A stretch of 11,276 nt of DNA from Methanobacteriota archaeon. GTDB taxonomy: Archaea > Methanobacteriota > Methanobacteria > Methanobacteriales > Methanobacteriaceae. Positions 1 through 6,151 of this stretch are shown piece by piece. The notes beneath the pieces are model-generated. The model saw nothing but the letters and a program-made list of their open reading frames with translations. It did not search any database and had not been told where the DNA came from. Positions within the stretch are counted from its first letter, which is position 1. The number at the start of each line of letters is the position of its first letter. The translations under genes were made by a program, and so were the position numbers. The DNA is taken from assembly GCA_023430285.1 (NCBI GenBank), contig JAEZAV010000048.1:1-11276 (forward strand), written 5' to 3'.

Positions 1-51
1 AAACCCCAGACTAAGAAGGCTAAAAAATTCCTTGATTTAATAAAGAAATAA
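1..51 (+). CDS. C-terminal end of an upstream gene (partial)
   Basis: The first 51 bases read in frame 1 as sixteen codons followed by TAA, giving a lysine-rich tail that ends FLDLIKK. The composition (K, alternating hydrophobic residues) suits the last helix of a cytoplasmic archaeal protein. Only 38 bases separate its stop from the next start, so both genes may share a transcript. The product cannot be identified from this fragment, and the call rests only on frame and composition. Confidence 0.45.
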   Translation, partial: KPQTKKAKKFLDLIKK

Positions 52-75
52 AGAGTTAAAATATAAAATTTTTTA

Positions 76-84
76 AGAGTTGAT
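76..84 (+). promoter_or_regulatory. Ribosome binding site deciding a TTG start
   Basis: AGAGTTGAT matches the methanogen Shine-Dalgarno GGAGGTGAT at 7 of 9 positions. It ends five bases before the TTG at 90. No in-frame ATG lies nearby: the first is codon 17, inside the conserved-looking N-terminal region. This supports TTG as the initiation codon. Confidence 0.5.
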
Positions 85-89
85 TTCAT

Positions 90-548
90 TTGACGGAAAT
101 ACTGTACATCAATGAACCGCTTTCATCTAGAAAGATTATGGAAGTGCTGGACAACAACCCTGATCTTAAGAAGATCAACTGTCCCATAAGTATCTACTCT
201 AGAATATCTAAGAAGTACATCGAAGCACTGGATGAACTTGGTATCGAGGTGGAACCGGTTCTTAAAAGGGGCAGGCCAAAGAAGTACAGCTCATCAGAGG
301 CCTCGAAAATTCAGGTGATGCTTGATAAAGGTGAAAGTCCCAAGGAAATTTCAAAGAAACTCAACCTCCCTGTGAAGACAGTTTACTACTTGAAAAACAG
401 CAGCCTAAAAAGAGGCCGTAAAGTTAAGTACAGTGCAGAAAAAACTAAAGAAGTTAAAAGACTCTACAGCAAAGGAATGCCCGCCAAAAAAATCTCTGAA
501 AAACTTAAAATACCACTTAGAACAGTTTACCTGCTATTGAAACGTTGA
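90..548 (+). CDS. Small protein with two tandem basic helix-turn-helix modules
   Basis: A 152-residue cytoplasmic, lysine-rich protein, probably DNA-binding. Residues 1-57 form a compact N-terminal region (ILYINEPLSS...LKKINCPISIYSRIS...LGIEV) that faintly recalls the archaeal DUF1699 pattern; that match is from memory and weak. Residues 59-103 and 107-152 are two copies of one module. Each begins with an AT-hook-like KRGRPKKYS or KRGRKVKYS, followed by a helix, a KG turn, ISKKLNLP or ISEKLKIP, and a recognition helix (VKTVYYL, LRTVYLL). The second half resembles the resolvase/Hin-type HTH, where a short basic arm sits in the minor groove beside the HTH. Here arm and HTH appear to be duplicated inside one chain. 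There is no enzymatic domain. It may be a regulator or an architectural DNA-binding protein; targets are unknown. Confidence 0.8.
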   Translation: MTEILYINEPLSSRKIMEVLDNNPDLKKINCPISIYSRISKKYIEALDELGIEVEPVLKRGRPKKYSSSEASKIQVMLDKGESPKEISKKLNLPVKTVYYLKNSSLKRGRKVKYSAEKTKEVKRLYSKGMPAKKISEKLKIPLRTVYLLLKR

Positions 549-603
549 AAAAACCACTCTTTTAATATTTTAACCGCATATCTATATCGGCTCAGACCAC
601 CCA

Positions 604-655
604 ACCCAACTTGTAACAGCTTATGTTATTGTTTGGGTCGTATCCATGGGAATAC
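604..655. terminator. Two adjacent hairpins in the convergent spacer
   Basis: The spacer 549-685 lies between two gene 3' ends. At 604-638, arms ACCCAACTTGTAACA and TGTTATTGTTTGGGT flank the loop GCTTA, giving 11 Watson-Crick pairs, two G-U pairs and two mismatches. Directly after it, 640-655 forms GTATCC-atg-GGAATAC with one bulge. T-rich tracts occur on both sides (560-571 on the plus strand). Bidirectional termination or transcript-end protection is the simplest reading, but archaeal terminators often need only a U-tract, so the hairpins may do something else. Confidence 0.4.
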
Positions 656-685
656 TATTAATTATGGTTTGGAGTGCTGAATTTT

Positions 686-1108
686 CTATTTTTGATTTAT
701 ATTTTCAACCATTCGCATGAGGTAGTTCATCATCTCCTCCCGTTCTGCGGTTGTAAATCCTTGAAACAGTTTTTCATTCCATTTTTTGGATAGCTTCTGA
801 ACCTCGGTTTTGATGTGATGGGCCTTGGTTGTTATGTGTATATTTTTAGATCTCTTGTCTGATTCATCTCGCTTCCTGTATATCAAACCTTCAGCTTCCA
901 GTTTGTTCAGGGCACGGGTGGTTGTAGCTTTATCCATACCTAGGGTTCTTGATAGTTCTTCTTGATTAACCCCCTCTTGACAGTACAAAGCTAAAAGAAA
1001 CTGTAACTGTCCACTTCCTATGTCGTAGGATTTTAGTTCGTGTTCCAACCTGCTCATGTTGGCCCTGTGTATTATTGAAATTAATTTTTCTGAAAACACA
1101 TCTTCCAT
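686..1108 (-). CDS. MarR-family transcriptional regulator
   Basis: Winged-helix repressor of about 140 residues, the usual MarR length. An N-terminal helix (IIHRANMSRLEHELKSYDIG) precedes the winged HTH: the stretch GVNQEELSRTLGMDKATTTRALNKLEAEGLIYR is the helix-turn-helix, and KRDESDKRSKNIHIT is the wing with its DxRS motif. A C-terminal dimerisation helix ends MVENINQK. The frame is open up to an ATG at 1123. I prefer the ATG at 1108 because GGGTG sits eight bases upstream of it, while the earlier ATG lacks a Shine-Dalgarno. The gene is divergent from an iron-sulfur flavoprotein, a common layout when a MarR protein controls a redox enzyme and itself. The ligand cannot be read from sequence. 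There is no conspicuous cysteine for OhrR-type sensing; the single Cys lies in the LYCQEG loop. Confidence 0.9.
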   Translation of the reverse strand: MEDVFSEKLISIIHRANMSRLEHELKSYDIGSGQLQFLLALYCQEGVNQEELSRTLGMDKATTTRALNKLEAEGLIYRKRDESDKRSKNIHITTKAHHIKTEVQKLSKKWNEKLFQGFTTAEREEMMNYLMRMVENINQK

Positions 1109-1128
1109 TTTTACGACACCCATAAAAT

Positions 1129-1146
1129 TAGTTGCATAGTAAACTA
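1129..1146. promoter_or_regulatory. Candidate MarR operator overlapping the regulator's promoter
   Basis: TAGTTGCATAGTAAACTA is an imperfect 18-bp palindrome (12 of 18 positions symmetric, perfect 5-bp outer arms TAGTT/AACTA), a size typical of MarR operators. It lies about 20 bp upstream of the preferred marR-type start and touches the TATA-like CTAAATAG on the minus strand (1144-1151). Binding there would block the preinitiation complex, consistent with autorepression. This is inferred from symmetry and position only. Confidence 0.4.
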
Positions 1147-1208
1147 TTTAGGATTTGGATCACATTAATATCTATTACAATTGATCACAAAACACTTCAA
1201 ACATTCAC

Positions 1209-1223
1209 TTCGATTACATCGAA
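1209..1223. promoter_or_regulatory. Second inverted repeat in the divergent spacer
   Basis: TTCGAT-tac-ATCGAA has perfect 6-bp arms with a 3-bp spacer, midway in the 200-bp spacer between the MarR-type gene and the flavoprotein gene. A TATA-like stretch facing the flavoprotein gene (AATTATATGG, about 1243-1252) lies just downstream. It may be an operator for the flavoprotein promoter. Its sequence differs from the 1129-1146 palindrome, so it may bind another protein. Confidence 0.3.
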
Positions 1224-1324
1224 TAATGATTTTGGTCTGTTAGAATTATATGGTGATGAGTTGTATTTAAATCAGTGATTGAAAGCTAAAATTTAAGGTA
1301 AAATACTTTGAAAGGGGTAAAAAA

Positions 1325-1882
1325 ATGAAAATTATAGGTTTAACAGGTAGTCCAAGAAATGGAAGCAACACCGAAGTCCTGGTTGATGAAATACTTAAGG
1401 GAGCATCAGAATCTGGAGCAGAAACAAAAAGTTATAATCTGGTTAAAATGGATATAAAACCATGTATAGCATGCATGCACTGTAAAACTCATGGTGGCCA
1501 ATGTGCTACAGATGATGATATGCAGGAGCTCTACAAAGAGTTAAAAGAATCTGATGGTTTTGTAGTGGGTTCACCACTCTACTTCGGTCAAATGTCGGCT
1601 CAAGCCAAACTCTTCATAGATAGACTATTCGCATTTTACAATCCTGAATCAGGAGATATGGATAGAAAAAAGGTGGCATTCACATTTTCACAGGGAAATC
1701 CTGATGAGGCCGTGTTTAAAGATTACTACGATTACACAAGAAACGTGTTTGAAATGGCCTACGATGTTGTGGACGTTCTAGTTTCCAAAGGAAATCAGAT
1801 GCCAGGTGATGTTAAAAATAACGAACACGACCTTGCAAAGGCCAAAAAAATAGGTAAAGAAATGGCTAGTAAAATGTTTTAA
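1325..1882 (+). CDS. Iron-sulfur flavoprotein (NADPH-dependent FMN reductase fold)
   Basis: Flavodoxin-fold electron-transfer protein of 185 residues. The FMN phosphate loop GSPRNGSNT lies at residues 8-16. A compact cysteine motif, C47-x2-C50-x2-C53-x6-C60, fits the CX2CX2CX4-7C pattern that ligates a 4Fe-4S cluster in archaeal iron-sulfur flavoproteins (Isf). The segment VVGSPLYFGQMSAQAKLFIDR near residue 80 is the second flavin-contacting loop of the family. Characterised Isf proteins are dimers or higher oligomers taking electrons from ferredoxin; some reduce O2 or H2O2. The start is an ATG with GGGG seven bases upstream. The gene appears monocistronic, divergent from the MarR-type regulator that probably controls it, which suggests an oxidant or xenobiotic response. 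The substrate is not determinable; a plain flavin or quinone reductase with a structural metal site is the alternative. Confidence 0.9.
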   Translation: MKIIGLTGSPRNGSNTEVLVDEILKGASESGAETKSYNLVKMDIKPCIACMHCKTHGGQCATDDDMQELYKELKESDGFVVGSPLYFGQMSAQAKLFIDRLFAFYNPESGDMDRKKVAFTFSQGNPDEAVFKDYYDYTRNVFEMAYDVVDVLVSKGNQMPGDVKNNEHDLAKAKKIGKEMASKMF

Positions 1883-1910
1883 ATATTAATGAACAAGAAA
1901 TCTAGATTCT

Positions 1911-1953
1911 CTTAAAACTTTTATTAAAGTTTTTAAGAACCCTTAATTTTTTT
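1911..1953 (+). terminator. Hairpin plus T-run after the flavoprotein gene
   Basis: CTTAAAACTTT-tatt-AAAGTTTTTAAG (1911-1937) is an 11-bp stem with one bulge and a 4-base loop. It begins 29 bases after the stop and is followed by TTTTTTT at 1947-1953. It probably ends the flavoprotein transcript. The convergent TPR gene could use the same stem from the other side. Confidence 0.55.
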
Positions 1954-2027
1954 GTTGTTGTATGAATCTGTATAAATGATTTAAATTTTCCCCAACTTTT
2001 AATGGGTTTTTATTTTTGGATCGTAAT

Positions 2028-2954
2028 TTACTCTTCGTAGATGGTGTTCATGAGTTCTATGGCTTTTTCTTCTCCAGATATATTTTTTATCTGCCTAAGG
2101 AGTTCTATGGATTTTCTGAAGTTTTCGGCCACAAGATCCATGTTTCCTGTGATGTAATGGGCAGTACCTATTAAAAGCATTGCAACTGCTTCTCCAGTGT
2201 AATTCTCTGTTAGTTTAAACAATTCAAAACCCTTCTTGAAATCTTCAAGTGCTTCAACAGGATTAGATTCTTTGAGTGTTAAGTTGCCCTTGATCATGAG
2301 TATGGTGGCACTGGCATCGTTATCCCCAATTCCACTGGACATTTCGTAGGCATTTTGGAGCTGTTTTATTGGATTTTCATTATTTGCATAGGACATGTAG
2401 GTTTTTGCCCCGTTCAGTATCCCTATGACCTCTTCTATTTCGTTGCTTATCCCTATGTAATCATCTGTACTGACCTCTAAAGGTGCTGCCTTTTGGGGTT
2501 TGGCACTGGAGAGTGTGGGTTTTGATTGGAGGGACACTAAATCCTTTTCAGTTTCATTTATCTTGGAGATGATATTTTCTTTGGTATCAGAATCTGTTTC
2601 AGAGTATAATTTAAAGGCTTCTTTGTAGTACTCCAAGGCTGTTCTTTTTTCATCTGTGTTGTAATAAATATCACCCATGATATCCATCACCAAAGCCTTT
2701 TTTTCCAGATAATCAAGTCCATCGTAGATCAAGATGGCCTCTTCAAGATATTTCAAAGATTCTTCCATGTTCTCATTTTCGAAGTAAATGGTTGCTATGT
2801 TGATGAGTATCTCGGCTTCAGCATCCCTGTACTCATTTAAAATGTCTAGATATTCATCCAAGTCATAATCTTCAGATTCGCCACCAGTTTCCTTTTCTTC
2901 TTCCATTCCAGCGAACCTGTCAAAAAATCCATTTACTAGAAAAAATTCCATCAT
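2028..2954 (-). CDS. TPR-repeat protein, last gene of the Roadblock/KaiC-like cluster
   Basis: Acidic, helical, cytoplasmic protein of about 308 residues with tetratricopeptide repeats and no catalytic domain. Clear repeats are AEILINIATIYFENENMEES...AILIY and MDIMGDIYYNTDEKRTALEYYKEAFKLY in the N-terminal half, and ATILMIKGNL...ALEDFKKGFELF and AVAMLLIGTAHYITGNMDLVAENFRKSIELL in the C-terminal half. A Ser/Pro/Lys/Ala-rich linker (residues ~145-170) joins two TPR lobes. The frame is open from a TTG at 2969, but GGAGAG overlaps that codon and sits seven bases before ATG-ATG (2954/2951), so I start at 2954. It follows the upstream KaiC-like gene by about 95 bp on the same strand. TPR proteins usually scaffold partners, so a role in binding the ATPases or the GTPase fusion is likely but inferred. 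Confidence 0.88.
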   Translation of the reverse strand: MMEFFLVNGFFDRFAGMEEEKETGGESEDYDLDEYLDILNEYRDAEAEILINIATIYFENENMEESLKYLEEAILIYDGLDYLEKKALVMDIMGDIYYNTDEKRTALEYYKEAFKLYSETDSDTKENIISKINETEKDLVSLQSKPTLSSAKPQKAAPLEVSTDDYIGISNEIEEVIGILNGAKTYMSYANNENPIKQLQNAYEMSSGIGDNDASATILMIKGNLTLKESNPVEALEDFKKGFELFKLTENYTGEAVAMLLIGTAHYITGNMDLVAENFRKSIELLRQIKNISGEEKAIELMNTIYEE

Positions 2955-3049
2955 AACATTTCTCTCCAAATAATTTTTTAAACCTTCTCAATGACTCACA
3001 ATCATGTTCAAACCCATGAGTCCCTTGTTTTCTTTAGATTGAGTTATCA

Positions 3050-3766
3050 TTACTCCACCACTATTCCATTTTCACCAATGCTGTAAACGGATTGGAAGTT
3101 GTCTGGATTTTCAGATTGATTGTACTCTGATCTTATGGTTATGGTATCTCCATCCATCCGTATAAGATTGTCAAACAGGGACAGTAGTTGTTGTTCAGTT
3201 TTGTCCGTTGTGCTTCCCTCTGTGTAGGTCATCAAACCCGCACCACCAGCTTCGTTGTTACGTCTGATGTAAGCATTTAACACCCTTAGAACCATCTGTT
3301 CCTGGTTAAATGCAAACATGGTTGTTGCAGAGTCAAGTACAGATCTAAACTCAGGACATTTTCTGTACACGTACCTTGAACCTATACCTACCTTGATCAT
3401 CAATTCTGCAGGGTTTCCTATGGTGGTGGTTTTGTAGTTGACGGTGTCATCAAGCTTCACACCTCCAAGCTGAGATATACCATCGATGATGTATATATCA
3501 CCACTTTCTATGTAACTCTGTAAGAACCAGCTAAATTCCATCATGCTCCTTGTAAGCTGTTTAATTCCCTGATCTGCAGTGATGTACAGGCATGGAAACT
3601 TGTTTTCTAATCCATGGTAGGTGAACTGGTTTGCAAATATAGTTTTACCAGTTTTTGGAGGGCCATAAATTAATGTGGTTCTGCCTAGAGGAATACCTCC
3701 TGGAAACTCTTCAGTGCTTGTTAATTCATCAAATCCAGGAATTCCGGATTTTGTAGTTTTAATCAA
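3050..3766 (-). CDS. KaiC/RadA-family RecA-like ATPase, single domain (paralogue 1)
   Basis: A 238-residue single RecA-fold domain. It opens with the family signature SGIPGFDELT and GGIP. Walker A is GPPKTGKT at 35-42 and Walker B is SVLDSATTM with D145. The paired glutamates that follow the second strand in KaiC (the TFEE segment) are replaced by ITADQG at 62-67, so normal catalysis is doubtful although nucleotide binding should be kept. The C-terminus ends YSIGENGIVVE, matching the next paralogue (YSITENGIMLE). The start is TTG, well supported by AAGGTGA about six bases upstream. A 121-bp gap with AT-rich, TATA-like sequence separates it from paralogue 2, so an internal promoter is possible. 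KaiC-like ATPases are widespread in archaea and have been proposed as signalling hubs; the specific job here is unknown. Confidence 0.88.
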   Translation of the reverse strand: MIKTTKSGIPGFDELTSTEEFPGGIPLGRTTLIYGPPKTGKTIFANQFTYHGLENKFPCLYITADQGIKQLTRSMMEFSWFLQSYIESGDIYIIDGISQLGGVKLDDTVNYKTTTIGNPAELMIKVGIGSRYVYRKCPEFRSVLDSATTMFAFNQEQMVLRVLNAYIRRNNEAGGAGLMTYTEGSTTDKTEQQLLSLFDNLIRMDGDTITIRSEYNQSENPDNFQSVYSIGENGIVVE

Positions 3767-3843
3767 AATTGTTCACCTTGTAAACCATTGTAAATTTTAT
3801 AATTTCATTAAATATATTTTAATTTCAAGTTCAGTACTATAAC

Positions 3844-3864
3844 GGCCTTATATTTTTTTAGGCC
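3844..3864. repeat. Small inverted repeat between the two KaiC-like genes
   Basis: GGCCT (3844-3848) and AGGCC (3860-3864) flank an 11-base AT loop with a T7 run on the plus strand. It is the only GC-rich spot in the AT-rich 121-bp spacer. On the transcribed (minus) strand the run is A7, so this is not a canonical terminator. It may be an RNA-processing or stability stem separating differently expressed cistrons. Confidence 0.3.
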
Positions 3865-3887
3865 TCATTTTAATTGCACTCACTCTT

Positions 3888-4592
3888 TTATTCCAACATG
3901 ATTCCATTTTCTGTAATGGAGTAATTGGTTTTAATTTTCCCAAATCCCTTCATGGCTTCGACTTGTAATTCATTTCCATCCATCCTTATGATGTTGTCCA
4001 CCATGGATTTGAGCATGTTTTCTATTATATTATCGGCTGAATCTTCGGTATATGTTATTAAAGATGTTCCTCCGGCTTCTTTAATTCTCATGAGGTAGGC
4101 TTTAATCACCCGTACTATCAGCATGCTTTCGTTGTATGTCAGAAGTGTTGTTGTAGAGTTTAAAACAGATCGGAACCTTGAATTCTGATTTCGAACCACA
4201 CTTATCTTGGATCCTATGTTCACCATTAGATCGGTGGGGTTGTTTATTTCCGAATTAACAACTGTGCTTGTTGGTTCTGCTTTTTTCTCTAAAATATCTG
4301 ATATGGTGTCTATGATGTGCAGGGAACCATTCCTCATATATTCATCAATAGGAAGGTTGTAATCATTCATATCCGACATTAACATCTTTAATCCCTTGTT
4401 GGTTGTGATGTAGAGGCATGGTTCTTCATTTGCCAGGCCATTGTAACAGAATTGATCACTGAAGACTGATTTTCCAGTTTTTGGAGGTCCGTAAACAAGT
4501 GTTGTTGTGTTTTCGGGTATTCCTCCCATGAAACTGTCTGTGTGTGTCAGTTCATCAAATCCCGGGATTCCTGATTCAATACATGCGATCAT
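3888..4592 (-). CDS. KaiC/RadA-family RecA-like protein with altered Walker B (paralogue 2)
   Basis: Close paralogue of the 3050-3766 protein, sharing GIPGFDELT, GGIP, the P-loop, PCLYIT, FRSVL-STT, EAGG, YTE, IRMDG and the C-terminal YSI-ENGI signature. Numbered from the ATG at 4592, Walker A GPPKTGKS (35-42) is intact. The Walker B acidic residue is Asn (SVLNSTTTL, N145), and the catalytic EE position reads ITTNKG. It should bind nucleotide, but Mg-dependent hydrolysis is doubtful. A GTG at 4601 is an alternative start. I prefer 4592 because GGGTGAT, which contains the TGA stop of the upstream fusion gene, sits four bases before that ATG. This implies translational coupling. It may form mixed hexamers with its paralogue or with the fusion's RecA-like domain. 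Confidence 0.88.
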   Translation of the reverse strand: MIACIESGIPGFDELTHTDSFMGGIPENTTTLVYGPPKTGKSVFSDQFCYNGLANEEPCLYITTNKGLKMLMSDMNDYNLPIDEYMRNGSLHIIDTISDILEKKAEPTSTVVNSEINNPTDLMVNIGSKISVVRNQNSRFRSVLNSTTTLLTYNESMLIVRVIKAYLMRIKEAGGTSLITYTEDSADNIIENMLKSMVDNIIRMDGNELQVEAMKGFGKIKTNYSITENGIMLE

Positions 4593-4597
4593 CTTAA

Positions 4598-5770
4598 TCA
4601 CCCATATAAAAGTTTTAGAAGCGTGTCCAATGCTTGGTTAACACCAGTTTTAGCTGTTACAACTGTGGGTACTATGGGAATTTTTTCGTCAAGGTTCATT
4701 TTTTCCCTTATTTGTTCAGGTGAAAGTGCACCATCTAAATCCTGTTTGTTGGCAACTATGATGTTTGGAATGGCCTCAGAATGTGTTTTGTTGATCATTT
4801 CCTTGGCCCTTGCAAAAGTTTGGGGGGCACTAGAATCTATTAGTATGAATGCACCAACTGCTTCCTTGGCCAGAATGTCCAGCATGAGGTCGAAACGTTC
4901 CTGGCCAGGAGTACCGAATATGTCTGCAACAAACCCTCCATGATCCAAGTGGCCAATGTCCATTGCAATGGTAGTTGGAAATTTTTCGAGGGCCATTCTA
5001 TCTACCGATACCGATTTTTGTGATATAGCCTTGACAAAACTTGATTTCCCAGCATTGTAGGGGCCTGTTACCAGTATCTTTGGTATGTATATCTTCACAC
5101 CACCAGGCTGCATAACAAAGAAAAGCACCATGTTGGTTTGTGGTATGGTCCAGGATGCAGATGTTACCATGAACCCCTGTCCGATTATAACTCGTTCTTC
5201 GATGCTGTTTAAACTCACAACACAGTCAAAACATTCCATTATAGATTTAACTAGATCTGCTTTATAATCCCATTCTGTGAACAGATATACAAGAACAGTT
5301 CCCCTTTTAGATGCTTCTTCGTTCCAACCGTTTATGAGTGGCACGATCTCAGCTGGATCGTTGTAGTCTATCAACGTTGAAAGGTTGTTGATAATTCCAA
5401 CTCCACCTTCAACATCTTTAATTGCCTTTTTAACCACTCCATATACATCTTCATGGTTATTTATTACGTACCTTCCTTCTGGAGGCATTCCTATGAAACT
5501 GCTTGCTCCGTCTACGAAAAATGCATCTCCTTGTTGGGTACGTGTTTCAAGATCCCATCCATACCTACTGAATTCGTAGGTGATGTTGGAAGGTTCTGCT
5601 ACGTTGGTAAAAATGAATCCTTTGTTACCGTCTTCCATAAATCCATTGAGTATTTGGTAACCAAATGCTTCACATTCAACTCCTGGAACTGCACTAAATA
5701 GCAGGGAAGATCCTTCGGGAACTCCTCCACCTAGGAAGTCGTCTAATTTGGGGATATGAGTTTTTTTCAT
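4598..5770 (-). CDS. Fusion of a degenerate KaiC/RecA-like domain with an MglA/COG2229-type small GTPase
   Basis: A 390-residue, two-domain cytoplasmic protein. Residues 1-225 have the KaiC-like layout (IPKLDDFLGGGVPEGSSLLFS... GFIFTNVAEPSN... GVGIINNLSTLIDY). The Walker A position reads SAVPGVECEAF with no Lys or Thr/Ser, and Walker B has Asn (N128), so it should not hydrolyse ATP. Residues 229-390 are a complete Ras-like GTPase: G1 GPYNAGKS (236-243), a G2 threonine in PTTIAMDIG, G3 region DIFGTPGQERF (283-293), G4 NKQD (341-344), G5 TAK (372-374). FGTPGQERF is characteristic of prokaryotic GTPases paired with Roadblock proteins (MglA/CvnD-like). ATG start; only three bases after the Roadblock stop, and followed closely by the next ATPase gene, so an operon is clear. 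The likely role is a GTP-controlled switch attached to a RecA-like assembly module. I do not know of a characterised homologue. Confidence 0.9.
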   Translation of the reverse strand: MKKTHIPKLDDFLGGGVPEGSSLLFSAVPGVECEAFGYQILNGFMEDGNKGFIFTNVAEPSNITYEFSRYGWDLETRTQQGDAFFVDGASSFIGMPPEGRYVINNHEDVYGVVKKAIKDVEGGVGIINNLSTLIDYNDPAEIVPLINGWNEEASKRGTVLVYLFTEWDYKADLVKSIMECFDCVVSLNSIEERVIIGQGFMVTSASWTIPQTNMVLFFVMQPGGVKIYIPKILVTGPYNAGKSSFVKAISQKSVSVDRMALEKFPTTIAMDIGHLDHGGFVADIFGTPGQERFDLMLDILAKEAVGAFILIDSSAPQTFARAKEMINKTHSEAIPNIIVANKQDLDGALSPEQIREKMNLDEKIPIVPTVVTAKTGVNQALDTLLKLLYG

Positions 5771-5773
5771 CCT

Positions 5774-6151
5774 TCACATCTCCCTTAAAATTTGGTCAAC
5801 CATCTTGGCCCTCTGTTCCATTTCATAGAATATCAATCCAATTTGGGCTTCAGGTTCAGTTAGAACTGTTAAAATAGCCTTTTGTCCGGCTGGTATCAGT
5901 ACTATTGTTCCTTTTTCTGTTTTTAATGAGATTTGGCTCACTATTCCCGTTGTCATCTGTCCGGATGCTGCTTCTGCAGCACCCATTATGGTGGAACAGA
6001 GTGCTGAAAAAATTCTGGCATCCACATCTGGAGGTGTTCTCGAGTTGATTAAAAGACCTTCCTTCGAAACAACTGCACAGGCTTTGATCTGTCCAACTTT
6101 CAAAAGACCCGATAGTACATCATCCAGTTTTTCCTTCTTGGTTATGGTCAT
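5774..6151 (-). CDS. Roadblock/LC7 (MglB-like) protein
   Basis: A 125-residue single-domain protein with the Roadblock pattern. It has an N-terminal helix (KLDDVLSGLLKVGQIKACAVVSKEGLLI), a central helix rich in small residues (ALCSTIMGAAEAASGQM), strands ISLKTEKGTIVLIPAG and AILTVLT, and a C-terminal helix (IFYEMEQRAKMVDQILREM). Roadblock proteins dimerise and act as partners or GTPase-activating proteins of MglA-like GTPases. The next gene, three bases downstream, encodes exactly such a GTPase domain, so they very likely work together. ATG start, with GGGG about eight bases upstream. It is the first gene of the minus-strand cluster, so the promoter should lie in the 477-bp spacer beyond 6151. 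No membrane segment. Confidence 0.92.
   Translation of the reverse strand: MTITKKEKLDDVLSGLLKVGQIKACAVVSKEGLLINSRTPPDVDARIFSALCSTIMGAAEAASGQMTTGIVSQISLKTEKGTIVLIPAGQKAILTVLTEPEAQIGLIFYEMEQRAKMVDQILREM

Noticed and set aside
1252..1300. GGTGATGA resembling box C of a C/D sRNA
   Set aside because: No CTGA box D, or D'/C' pair, at the expected 50-60 base distance.
4623..5701. Several plus-strand open frames opposite the KaiC-GTPase fusion (4623-4943, 5085-5267, 5385-5579, 5453-5701)
   Set aside because: They overlap fully with a gene whose motifs are unmistakable, have biased shadow-like composition and no ribosome binding sites.
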